From Tuctoria greenei (Eukaryota > Streptophyta > Magnoliopsida > Poales > Poaceae): a DNA stretch of 64,000 bases. Of the stretch, positions 1 to 9,680 are shown in pieces (position 1 is the stretch's first letter; each line of letters begins with the position of its first letter). Where the stretch lies: assembly GCA_036927565.1 (NCBI GenBank), contig JAYESD010000009.1, forward strand, positions 155,456,929 to 155,520,928. The letters run 5' to 3'. Both the position numbers and the translations under genes were made by a program. Below the pieces are notes generated by a model. That model was not told the origin of the DNA and did not search any database. It saw only the letters and a program-made list of their open reading frames with translations.

Positions 1-2
1 CC

Positions 3-149
3 TTGGCTTATCGCGACAGGCCCGTGGCCACCCTAGCTCGAGTCACGGCGATAATGGGGCGGGTGGAATCCATCTTCGATGCGTTTGAAGAGCTCGAAGA
101 GGAAATCCACCGCCCCGCCGTCGTCCTCGAGAGCGCGAGCCTGTTGTAG
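3..149 (+). CDS. Possible C-terminal exon of an unidentified gene, truncated by the window edge
   Basis: A frame open from the window edge runs to a TAG at 147-149 and encodes 48 residues, with an acidic stretch near the middle (EELEEEIH). An internal ATG lies at 54. The sequence is GC-rich and drops sharply to AT-rich DNA after about 230, as expected at the end of a grass coding exon followed by a 3' UTR. I do not recognise the product. The opposite strand is also open over this stretch (from 277 down to 8), so the strand is not certain. It could equally be a short uORF or chance GC-rich sequence. Confidence 0.3.
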   Translation: MAYRDRPVATLARVTAIMGRVESIFDAFEELEEEIHRPAVVLESASLL

Positions 150-934
150 TCAGCTCCCGCCCCGCCGTGGCGTGGCCTCGTTATTGCTAACCGATCTACA
201 GACAGTAGTGGTGTTTGTTCGCGTAGTTGCGCAATTCGCAACGTAAATACAAATACTTCTATATTTAAGATATGCAAATGTTTCGAAGGTTTCTTTACAG
301 GCGTACGTCTGGCTAGGGTCCTTAACTGTTAACTAGTTTAATTTTTGTTCCTTATTTCTTGTACTGCACATATTGGTTTATTATCTATCAAAACTGTTCT
401 TTATAATTCCTTAAGTGGTTAATTTATACAGTGAGTTTGTGTATTTAGACACGTTGACTCAGATCAAATGAGAAAATATGTTTGATAATTCACATCAATC
501 TTTGCTCTCTCGTATTCTCTCCGAGAAATCTGTCTTCAAATCCATACCTATATTCCTGAATAGGGTCCTAGCTGCTGGGCTCTATCCAAATCCCATCAGA
601 CGCCTCCAATCAAACCTGCCACAACCAAATCATGCCACTCTCCCTTCCCACCTCACAACGCTGATTCCGGAGCCGAGGAAGTAATCATTACAACGCGTCT
701 CATGACATATAGAAATAAAATTACTTTTATGAATACACAAGATCAATAATCTTAGTTGCTAGAGTTTGAAAGAAAATTAGTAAATGGATTGAAGAGATTG
801 ATAAAAAGAGGGCGAGTAAAATAGAGCGCCACATCAGATCTACCACATTGGATCTTAATCAGCATACCATGTATGCAAAATCACCGTAGAAACCACTCTA
901 GGATTTGAAATGCATGGTTTCAAGAGATAAATAT
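150..934. other. AT-rich intergenic DNA
   Basis: No gene, RNA or repeat is recognisable. The only notable frame (478-684) encodes 68 residues with no family resemblance, and its composition fits chance. Part of the stretch may be the 3' UTR and terminator of the partial gene at the window edge. Confidence 0.5.
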
Positions 935-1154
935 TAGGGAACAACTGTTGTGCAATCTGGTGTTTTGTGCAAGCATGCAATCCCCACGTCTCATCCGTTT
1001 CTTACGAATCTAAGGATGGTTGCACTTAGGATTATTTTTGCATAATGTCAGCAACACCAGGTAGAGGGATTTAAGTGCTAAAAATGCAACACAGTTAGAA
1101 TGTGGAGATTGCATTCTTGCACAAAACAGTAGATTGCATAGCAGTTGTACCCTA
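935..1154. mobile_element. MITE with ~53-bp terminal inverted repeats
   Basis: The arm at 935-987 begins TAGGGAACAACTG. The arm at 1102-1154 is its reverse complement, with about 46 of 53 positions matching by hand. The 220-bp unit has no coding capacity and could fold into a long hairpin. Flanks show at best ATA on both sides if the termini are taken as TTAGGG...CCCTAA, so the target duplication, and hence the superfamily (PIF/Harbinger-like or other), is unresolved. It lies about 300 bp upstream of the HISN2 start codon, in or next to the promoter. Confidence 0.7.
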
Positions 1155-1268
1155 AATACTAAGTCTGATCGAAATAAGAGATGAGGCACAAAAATTAAAT
1201 CATAACAATAGTTAGCGGGTCAAAGTTGGACTTAACACTTCGATTTAAAGGATTTGCCCACAAAACCC

Positions 1269-1295
1269 GGCCCGTGGAGGCCCAATCAAGGCCCA
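1269..1295 (+). promoter_or_regulatory. Repeated GGCCCA/GGCCCG elements upstream of HISN2
   Basis: Three GGCCC-type hexamers (GGCCCG at 1269, GGCCCA at 1279 and 1290) are clustered about 160-180 bp before the start codon. GGCCCA repeats resemble plant site II (TCP-binding) elements common in promoters of housekeeping and organelle-related genes. Only the motif is seen; function is inferred. No clear TATA box lies between them and the ATG. Confidence 0.35.
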
Positions 1296-1450
1296 GCAAC
1301 AAGTGGACCGTGCTGGCTTCCCACGAGCCGAGGCGCAGAGGGCCCCTTCCCGGCTGCCGCCACCGCCACTGCCCGCTCCCACCCGTCATTTCATTTCTCC
1401 CCGCCGTCCTCGCGCCGCCGCCGCCGTCATAATCGCTTCAGCTGCTTCCC

Positions 1451-4400
1451 ATGGCTTCTTCTGTCGCCGGATCCGCAGTCTCCTTCGCGAGGCCGGTCAA
1501 GGTACGCTCTGTCGGATCGCTTGCTGTGTCAGTGTCACTGTCTGGTCCGCTTGCGACTCTGCGTAGGGTTCTGCTTTTGGAGGCGTTTGGTGGCCACCTC
1601 ATGCGATTTCTATGTTTTGTGTTTCCGTACTGCTTCGGCATTGATCGGTCGCGCTGTGATCGTTGATAGGTTGTTCGCAGTCGTGACAGCCTTTTTTTTT
1701 GGTGCGGATTCGGGGGCCATAGACTGTTACTGCAGTGGTAGTGGTGTAAAACGTCCTGCAATTTGTACGAGCTTGAGTATGCCTTGTCATGGAGCGCGTA
1801 CACTCAGAAGCTAGCTCGGTATCCGTACAATCACAGGTTTATGGTTTTCTTCGTGTTTGGACTTCAGGGCCAAGTCATTCTAACCACTAGTATAGTATGT
1901 CCCACACGGCTGCCATAGTATCAAGCTATGGATATGCCGGTTTCAGATTTAGTACACCTTTTATTACCAATCATAATATGTACCTCCACGTCAGTGTTCA
2001 TTATTTTTTTGTTGCTGCCCTCTTAGTCTACATTGTGTGAACACCTGAACGGAAGTGTACATTTCTTTGTTGTAGTTTGTCAGAAGGATCACCTGATTTG
2101 CATCTTGTTTGGTGGACGGAGTCAGAAAGTTGAAAATGATATTAAGGCTTTCTGCACACTAAACAACAATACATGAGCTTGAAGTCTCTTGAGTTAACGG
2201 AGTTGTTTTGAAATGTGAGCTTGCCGTAATGGGAGATATACTCATGAGTCAGCCAGGACAAATAAAAAACTAAAAATGGTATTAAAGTATTGACAAACAC
2301 GGAATGTTTCATCTTATTCTATGTAATGGGGGATGCTACAGTTTCCAGCTTTTGAATTTGTTCCTCATAACTTTCAGCAACTGAGTAATGCATGAAAAGT
2401 TTGTTTGATAACCAGACCTTTGGTGCATGGTCTTTTGGATAATTTGGTGAAAGAATAATATGCTTGTTTGATCAGAGGGTTGATAACCAGTAAATCACTG
2501 TTTCAGGTTACTTCTGTTGGTGCAATATATTAAATTAAGTGTTGACATCTTACGATGCAGGCACTCAACATCAAGTCGGTCTCTTTCTCTGGTTTAAGGA
2601 GGGACAATGTAGCCTTCCTGCTGCAGCCAGTGCCAAAAAGATTTGCAGTTTGCTGTTATGTAAGTAAGGTATAGTGCTTTTCACAATCAAATAATCTAGG
2701 AATCACATGGTGTTTTTGGAATTTCTTCCACATAGTTCATGCAATTAAAGCTACTCGCCTCCAATTACTTCACTGAAGGTTGTAGAGTGTGGCAACTAAT
2801 CGATAGGCTGTCAGGCTGTCGGCTATATGACATAACAACACTACTTCGTGTTTCAACTATATTTGCATTGTTTGTTTCATACCATCTAAAAATTCACAGT
2901 GATAATGCTTGCTAACTTTGTAACCTACAGCTGTGAACAGATGAGAACATTGGTTTTTGATATTTTCTTTATTGGTTAGGGTTGGAAATTTAATTACCGT
3001 CTAATCAAAGTTCATTATTGTTCTGTAAAAAGCTAGGTTGACACATTACTAGACAGTGTGAAGTGGGACAGCAAAGGCTTGGTTGTTGCAATTGCGCAAA
3101 ATGTGGATACTGGAGCCGTTCTTATGCAGGGTTTTGCTAACAAAGAAGCCCTTGCAAAAACTATCTCAACCAGAAAAGCTACATTCTTTAGCCGCTCACG
3201 GTCTTCCTTGTGGACAAAAGGGGAGACATCCATGAATTTTATCAATGTGCATGACATTTTCTTGGACTGTGACCGTGATTCTGTAAGCATATTCTTCCTT
3301 GTGAAAACTTTCAGCCTGGATACAGCAAATAGCTGGATATTAACTTGGTGGGTGTTTTGTGTTTCACACAACTAGATTATATACCTCGGAAAGCCTGATG
3401 GACCTACCTGCCATACCGGAGCAGAAACCTGTTATTATACTTCAGTTTTTGATGCTCTTCAAGGTTTAGAGGTACCCATTTTCCAATGACACTTTCCTGT
3501 AATTAGACTTCTACTTTTGATTAAAATATGATTTTCCCTTCACAGACAACTCAAGAAAGGCTGGTTACCACAACTCTATACTCACTGGAAGATACAATTA
3601 GTAGGCGTCAGGTTACTGAAGAAAGTGGTAAGCCGTCATGGACGAAAAAGTTACTGCTTGATAGCCAGCTGCTGTGCTCGAAAATACGGTATGTGATGTT
3701 GTATTCATTCTGATATTTTTGGTACTGCATTATAGTACTTTTGATAAATTGAATGGTCAATATAAAAAATCAAAGGATGAAAGGATAGAATATTTCCTCT
3801 CATTTTTTTTTCAGCCTGGTTTTCCAAGTTGCACAACAAGCATTATTATCCTTGTTCTATTATGATATGTCATTATTATCCTTACATTTGATATATGTTT
3901 TCTATGAATAAAATAGTGCATAGGGGCCCACTCTACTGTAAATTCCTCAAAGAAAAAGAGATTTTGAGTTGACTTGATACCTCAGCTGTATTCATTTCCG
4001 CTTTATTGCATTCAATTCAGGACCTGATGGATGAAATGGCTTACTAAAATTTCATTGGTTCATGAGACCTCAATAGATATAATTCATTATAATAGGGATG
4101 ATGAATGACAGAAGTTACTTGCAAGGGTAGTGTGTGGTGACTGTTTCGAGGAACAAATATGTGTCAAGCCTTTATTTGACCAATGATTCCTGCTTTTGGT
4201 ACTAGTAGTGACTAAGATGACTAAGTGTGATGCTTACTCGTTATCTAGCCTGTCTCTTTTTAGCGAATAACATAATTCTTTAGATTCGCTATGTTCATAA
4301 CCTGAAAATCTTATTAACCGTTTTGGTGATCATTCTACAGTTTCAAATGGTAGGATGCACGTGCGAGTAAAATTATCATGAAAGAGTTACAACATAAAGT

Positions 4401-5003
4401 TTCTGAATCCAATGCTCTTTCCATCAAACATGAAACTAATGTTTAGTTTCTGCTCTTCACCCTACTTTGAAAATGGTGATACGCTCAGTATTAATTTTAT
4501 AAATCTTATAATGTTTGCACCACAAATCAACAAAGACAAGTGATTAACATAGTATTGACTGAACCCGCAATGGCTGCACAGCAGAGAAAACTTGTAAGTG
4601 GTAACATAGTTACTGGGTTTCATTTACCTCAATCTCAGGATTTGTTTATTAATGCATGTAAATAGATTTGTGACTTGTGTCAACAAGTTTATAAGCAAAT
4701 TTTAATTTTAGCACGTCTCATGCATAATTGAAGACTTTTACACTTGTTGTCTTGTTATTTCCCTCTTATTGCTTTTCCTGATCAATTTGCATACAATCCA
4801 GTGAAGAAGCTGGTGAATTAATTCAAACGCTGCTTGAGAAAGAGGACAAATCTCGTACAGCTTCAGAGATGGCTGATCTACTGTACCATGCAATGGTGCT
4901 GCTTAGAGTCAAAGATGTGAAGATGGAAGAAGTCCTCGAGGTCCTGAGGAAGAGGTTTTCACAGTCTGGTATTGAAGAAAAGTCCAGTCGCAACAAATTG
5001 TAG
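1451..5003 (+). CDS. HISN2: Bifunctional phosphoribosyl-AMP cyclohydrolase / phosphoribosyl-ATP pyrophosphatase, plastid (six exons)
   Basis: This enzyme carries out the second and third steps of histidine biosynthesis in plastids: removal of pyrophosphate from phosphoribosyl-ATP, then opening of the adenine ring. Coding exons are 1451-1501, 2561-2659, 3037-3282, 3376-3471, 3546-3688 and 4802-5003, all with GT-AG introns; the last junction splits an Arg codon. The product is 278 residues, normal for plant HISN2. Residues 1-50 are a Ser/Arg-rich transit peptide with the chloroplast-like start MASSVAG. The cyclohydrolase domain (about 56-160) keeps DCDRDS (127-132) and CHTG...TC, giving the zinc cysteines 128, 144 and 151. 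The pyrophosphatase domain (about 170-270) keeps EEAGEL (213-218) and EMADLLYH. No stop or frameshift was found. Exon 2 has an alternative donor nine bases on that would add VSK. AATAAA at 5178 is the likely poly(A) signal. Confidence 0.94.
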
Positions 5004-5177
5004 CTCTGCTCAGATGATGGTGGATCTCAGCTTTGCCAAGCGTGAGCATGTAGTATTGAAGAATCTTGTCTTCGATGAGCAGTTGCAGCTATTCATTCAC
5101 TACACAGACTATGAATTTGTGCAGTGATATTTATGCTGGCAGAATATGCAATTGAAATAGTTGCACTTCATTCTGCT

Positions 5178-5183
5178 AATAAA
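5178..5183 (+). terminator. Poly(A) signal of HISN2
   Basis: A canonical AATAAA lies about 175 bp after the HISN2 stop codon in AT-rich DNA, followed by T-rich sequence. The match is exact; use as the polyadenylation signal is inferred. Confidence 0.5.
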
Positions 5184-5281
5184 GTTATTTCTGTATAGAC
5201 ATTAAGTTTAGTGCTTCCCTTTCTTTGTAGCTGGAATGTAGTTTTTATCCAAGAAATGCCTGATAGACCATATCTGGTGTA

Positions 5282-5360
5282 CTCCTTCCTTTCTAAAAAG
5301 ATTGACATCTTTAATTCATTTTTTGAACTAAAGGTGACAATCTTATGAGAAAGAAGGGAG
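5282..5360. mobile_element. Stowaway-like MITE, short and degenerate
   Basis: The unit begins CTCCTTCCTTTCT and ends AGAAAGAAGGGAG, imperfect inverted repeats of the Stowaway CTCCCTCC type. It is flanked by TA on both sides (5280-5281 and 5361-5362), the expected target duplication. It is only 79 bp and noncoding. Confidence 0.6.
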
Positions 5361-5617
5361 TAGTAAACACCAGAATCTTTAACTTGTTATGTACTTGCAA
5401 TAAAATTTGCAACATTATGAATGTACATAGGATCGGGTCTTTACATGTTATACATCCACGCTCGATGGTCCATGCTTCAATAATAGAATTTTTGTCAGAT
5501 TTATAAAATTTGGCCACAAATATTCTCTAAAGGTATTTTATAAAATGAATTTACAAAGACATAACAAGTATGATTAGGGTGACTAATGTAGGAGACGAGC
5601 GACGTCTTGAGGCGGAG

Positions 5618-6229
5618 GTGAAGGATTGAAGTCGTGGGGCAAACAGACCCAGTGGCATAGGCTAGGTCTAGGTTGGATCTAGGGATGGCAATTATACCCG
5701 CGGGTACGGGTACCCGACGGGTATTGCACTCGACGGGTGCGGGTACGGTTGGATTTTTGCCGCCGCCCCCTACCTGACGCGATGGAAAGGCGCGCTGCTG
5801 GAGCCTGGCACGGCTCCACTTCGCCACTTCGGTGACTGCCGCCGACTTTCCACCGACCACCGCGCGTCGTCGCCTCGGCTCTGGCCATCACCTCCGTCTT
5901 TCGGTCTCGCCGCCACCGGCAGCTGGCCCCGGTGCCTCCAACACTGTCTCCGTCCTTGTCGCCACCTGCAGCTGGCCCCGGTGCCGCCTTCCACCCCCGG
6001 TGCCATTTCCCGACCTCGCTGCCGCTTGTGGATGGCCCTATCGCTGGCTTCTGCACCTTGCCACCATTGATGTCACCTAGCAACGAGAAGGTATGGTCGC
6101 CAATGCCCAACCCTACTGCAGCTTGAGGCGGACAGAGTCGAAGGTGTCGGGAGCAGCAATCAGGGGTGAAGGATTGAAGTTGTGGGGCAAACAGGCCCAA
6201 CAGCATGGGCTAGGTTTGGGTGGGATCCG
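5618..6229. repeat. GC-rich block bounded by ~65-bp direct repeats, with a hAT-like terminal motif
   Basis: A segment starting ggtgaaggattgaagt occurs near 5620-5685 and again near 6163-6229, in the same orientation and with scattered differences. The first copy is followed by AGGGATGGCAATTATACCC and a G/C-rich tandem (gggtacgggtaccc). That string resembles the ends of some grass hAT elements, but no opposite terminus or 8-bp target duplication was found. The 480 bp between the copies is GC-rich and open on the minus strand (down to 5679) with no recognisable protein. A short internal duplication (cagctggccccggtg) occurs near 5920 and 5970. It may be a captured gene fragment or a local duplication. 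Confidence 0.45.
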
Positions 6230-6338
6230 GTCCGTTATATCTTGACATCGGATCCTATCCAACGATGGTAACTAAATGAGTGAGTTATAAAACCATCTCC
6301 CTAGAAAGCTAACCCTAATCACCCTTTCGAAACATATA

Positions 6339-7740
6339 TGAAAGCATCTAGGACCCCCATGAAGCACGGTTTCGGTGATTAATGACAACCATTGAACTTT
6401 ACTAATGAATTTGTGAATGCAAGGTCCCCATAATCACTCAATAAAATGAAATGAATATGTCATTGGAGACTCATATACTATCAACTTTTGAGATCAAATC
6501 AATGAGATAAAGACAAGAAGTGAAAGCTCTCATGTCTAAGTCACTCAACCATAAGTTGACAACATATAATGCTTGAAGATCATCAGAGAGGCTTATGAAA
6601 CAAATGTCTAAGAGGTCATCTGAGCAAGACACAAAAGATTCACTCAAAACAACTCGAAGCAAACGAAATCAACTCACCGGATCAACCGATGACTTCAGAA
6701 ATGTACACATCGGTCGAGTTGGTTCAACTGAAAAAGAAGACCTCAGAACAATGTACTCACCGGATCATCCGATGTGAATGGCTCAGAAACATCGGTCCAT
6801 CAGTACAGTTTGCAATACCATTGGACCAAGTGTAGCACCGGATCATCCGATGTACAGACTTACACACATCGGTCGATCACTCCAGTAAGCATCAAGATTA
6901 AGCAAATTCTGGAGGAAGAGCCACCGGATCATCCGATGAGAAGACAGGGGCAACATCGGTCTAACAACAGTCATATATGACACAATGACGTCAGCCAAAG
7001 TAATTAGGCCGATGATAACTAAAGGGGAGACATCGGATCATCTGGTGTTCACAGTAAAGTTCTGTCAGCCTACTTTTCCAACGGCTATTTCGGGAAGGCT
7101 GGCTATAAATACCCCCTAACTCTGTCATTTCGTTAAGTCTTGATCACCAGAAGCAACCAACACATCCACAAGTGTTCAAGACCAAGAGCAATCACTTCCA
7201 CACCATTTCAATCATCTCTAAACCAAGGTTTAGGCTAGAACTAGCTAGAGAGAGAGCTTGTGTGCCACCATTCTAGGTGAGTGGACTCTCTAGGATAGTG
7301 TGAGAGCCTCAAGGGTGTGCCCTTGGTGTTGTAATCATGAGAAGACTTCCGGAGCTTGCCAAGGCGTGTGTGGAAGCCCGGAAGGTCGAAGTTGTATAAG
7401 GCTTGAGCTCCACCTTGCCAAGGAGGCGAACAGAGAAGAATAGTGAAGACCCCTCGTCTCGGTGACTTGGGTGTGGTAAAACCCTTTGGTGGGTGTCACA
7501 ACATGGATGTTGGAAGATCTTCATGATCTTGCCGAACCACGGAATAAATCCTTGTCTCCTCGGGAGTTTGCATCCTTCTCCTTCCCTTACTTTTATGTAT
7601 TTTATATTCCGCAAAGTTTCTATCTACTAGAATGCATAGATAGTCGCGTTGGGAATTGGGCTTTAGAAATTAAGTTTCTTTGCTTAGAATTTTTCGAAGA
7701 AAGCCCAATTCACCCCCCTCTTGGGCATTCGGTCCTTACA
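6339..7740 (+). repeat. 5' LTR of the Sirevirus
   Basis: The 1402-bp LTR begins TGAAAGCATCTAGG and ends CCTTACA, directly before the primer site. Between about 6680 and 7060 it holds many copies of a palindromic unit, CACCGGATCATCCGATG and variants of CATCGGTC. A TATAAATA-like box (ctataaataccccc) lies near 7104, so transcription probably starts just downstream. Against the 3' LTR I count about 40 substitutions by eye (near 3%), which implies a fairly recent insertion. Confidence 0.93.
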
Positions 7741-7742
7741 AT

Positions 7743-7754
7743 TGGTATCAGAGC
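7743..7754 (+). other. Primer binding site of the Sirevirus
   Basis: TGGTATCAGAGC lies two bases after the 5' LTR. It matches the 3' end of initiator tRNA-Met, the usual primer of plant copia elements. Confidence 0.9.
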
Positions 7755-7800
7755 AAGGTTGCTCATAGGATCATTCTAGCTTCACCGCTAGAGAGCTAAA

Positions 7801-9666
7801 ATGGTCAAGGTTGGGGGTTCGGTTCCTATCTTCGAGGGCAAGAACTTTGCCTATTGGAAAGCACGCATGCGCGCTTACCTTGAGGCTATTGCCCCCGAAG
7901 TATGGGAAGCGACCCACGCGGGGTTTGGAGAACATAATTATGTTGGTGATCAACTAAAATGGGATGCTAAAGCTAGGAATGCAATCTATGAATGTATTAG
8001 TCAAGATGTGTTTTCTAGGATTGCTAGCAAGGAAAAGGCTTGTGAAATTTGGGCTTGCTTAATAGAGATTCATGAGGGCTCTTCTCGTGTCAAAGAACTA
8101 AAATATCATATGCTTAAAGCCAAGTATGATGAATTTAAAATGCTTCCTCATGAAAATGTCAATGAGATGTTCTCTCGCTTAAATGTGCTTATTGAAGAAA
8201 TAAATGCTCTTGACATTGCTTCTCTTGGCAAGGGACTCATCAACCGCAAGATCCTCATGCTCCTTCCCAAGCCAAAGTACAACATCATCAACTCCATGCT
8301 CCAAAAAGAGTCACTTGACCACATTGAAGTTTTGGAGCTCATTGGAGAAATACACGCTCATGAGATGAGTGTATTTGGGATGATGGAGCAATCACCATCA
8401 AAGACTATTGCTCTAAAGGCCTCCACCAAGAAAACAAGCCTCAAGAAGAAGAAGAAGGTGGTTGAGCCTAGCTCAAGTGAAGAAGAAGCCAAACCAAAGC
8501 CAAGATCCTTTGGGAAGAAGAAACATGACAAGGGCAAGAAGGCAAGGCTCTTCCCAAAGAAGAGGAATGGCCCACAAAAGGTGTTCATGTGTGAGGCAAA
8601 TGAATGGGTCACCGATGAAGAAACAAGTGATGAAGAGAGTGAAGAGGAAGAAGAAAGCTTGGCCGGCCTCGCCATCGCCAACAATGATGATGCACCTCTT
8701 CATCCACCGCCCATGTGCCTCATGGCAAAAGGTAACACCAAGGTATGTGATGACTCTAGCGATGATGAGCTTTCCCCCGATGATTTAACTTCTTTGATAA
8801 ATGAATATCATGCTATCATTAAGAGGGAAAAGAGTAAGGTTAAAGTGCTTGAAGAAACTCGTGCTAAACTTGAGAGTGCTAACCTTGATTTGCTTGACAA
8901 GTATGAAAGCATACTTAAAGAGCGTGACACGCTCAAATCCCATGTCAAGCAAATTGAGGAAGAAAAGGCTAAAATCAAGATAGATAATCATGAACTTGAC
9001 TTCGCACACCAAACACTCTTGGAAGAGCACAACAAGTTAATACAATAACATCAAACACTTAACCTTGCTCATGACATGCTTGATCAACAGTTGAAAAATA
9101 TGAAGAGGCAAACTCTTAATGATAAGATATCCATTACTTCTCATACCACTAATGCTTTGCACAAGTCTTTGCCTTTGAAAGCTAATACTAGGGAGAAGGA
9201 CTTGTTGGAAGAAATTGAGAGTCTCCGCACTAGTGTGGCTAGACTTTCAAAAGGAGAAGTCAAGCACAAGGAAATCCTCTTCCAATAAGCAAAGGCCTTC
9301 AACAAGAGAGGACTTGGATCCTTACCGGTGCCTAACAAAGGAAAGGTGACCTCACCGGAGCTAAGAACAAGCTTCATCAAGGAAGTTGGTTCTTATTGCC
9401 AACATTGTGAGGTCACCGGTCACCACACAAGGGAGTGTCCTCTTCCTAACCGATCTTCTCCTAAATTGCCTACTAACTATAAATCTACTTTCAATGATCA
9501 TTATTATCTCTTGAGTAAAGTACATGGCAAGGTGAAGGCAAGGTTCATTGGCAAAGACATGAAGGGCATGAAGGGGAAGCTCCCCAAGCAACTTTGGGTC
9601 CCAAAAACACTTGTATCACACATACAAGGACCTAAGTTGGCTTGGGTGCCTAAAGTCAAAAATTGA
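7801..9666 (+). pseudogene. Sirevirus gag, interrupted by two stop codons
   Basis: The Gag capsid/nucleocapsid region of the copia element. A single reading frame runs from the ATG at 7801 to a TAG-less end at 9664-9666 (TGA) but is cut by TAA at 9046 and TAA at 9286. The N-terminal part has the copia gag start FEGKNFAYWKARMRAYL and a UBN2-type capsid region. The middle is Lys/Glu-rich, with predicted coiled coil around 8800-9060. The zinc knuckle CQHCEVTGHHTREC is encoded near 9397-9440 (CX2CX4HX4C pattern). The ATG lies 46 bp after the primer site with no splice-acceptor-like motif, unlike the Ty3 elements in this window. Confidence 0.85.
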
Positions 9667-9680
9667 ATTCATGTGTGTAG

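Noticed and set aside
1254..1814. 186-residue frame over HISN2 exon 1 and intron 1
   Set aside because: It crosses a clear GT donor and does not match the transit peptide frame that leads into HISN2.
5679..6206. 175-residue minus-strand frame in GC-rich DNA
   Set aside because: No recognisable motif, overlaps the direct repeats on both sides, and the opposite strand is equally open; GC-rich sequence makes long chance frames.
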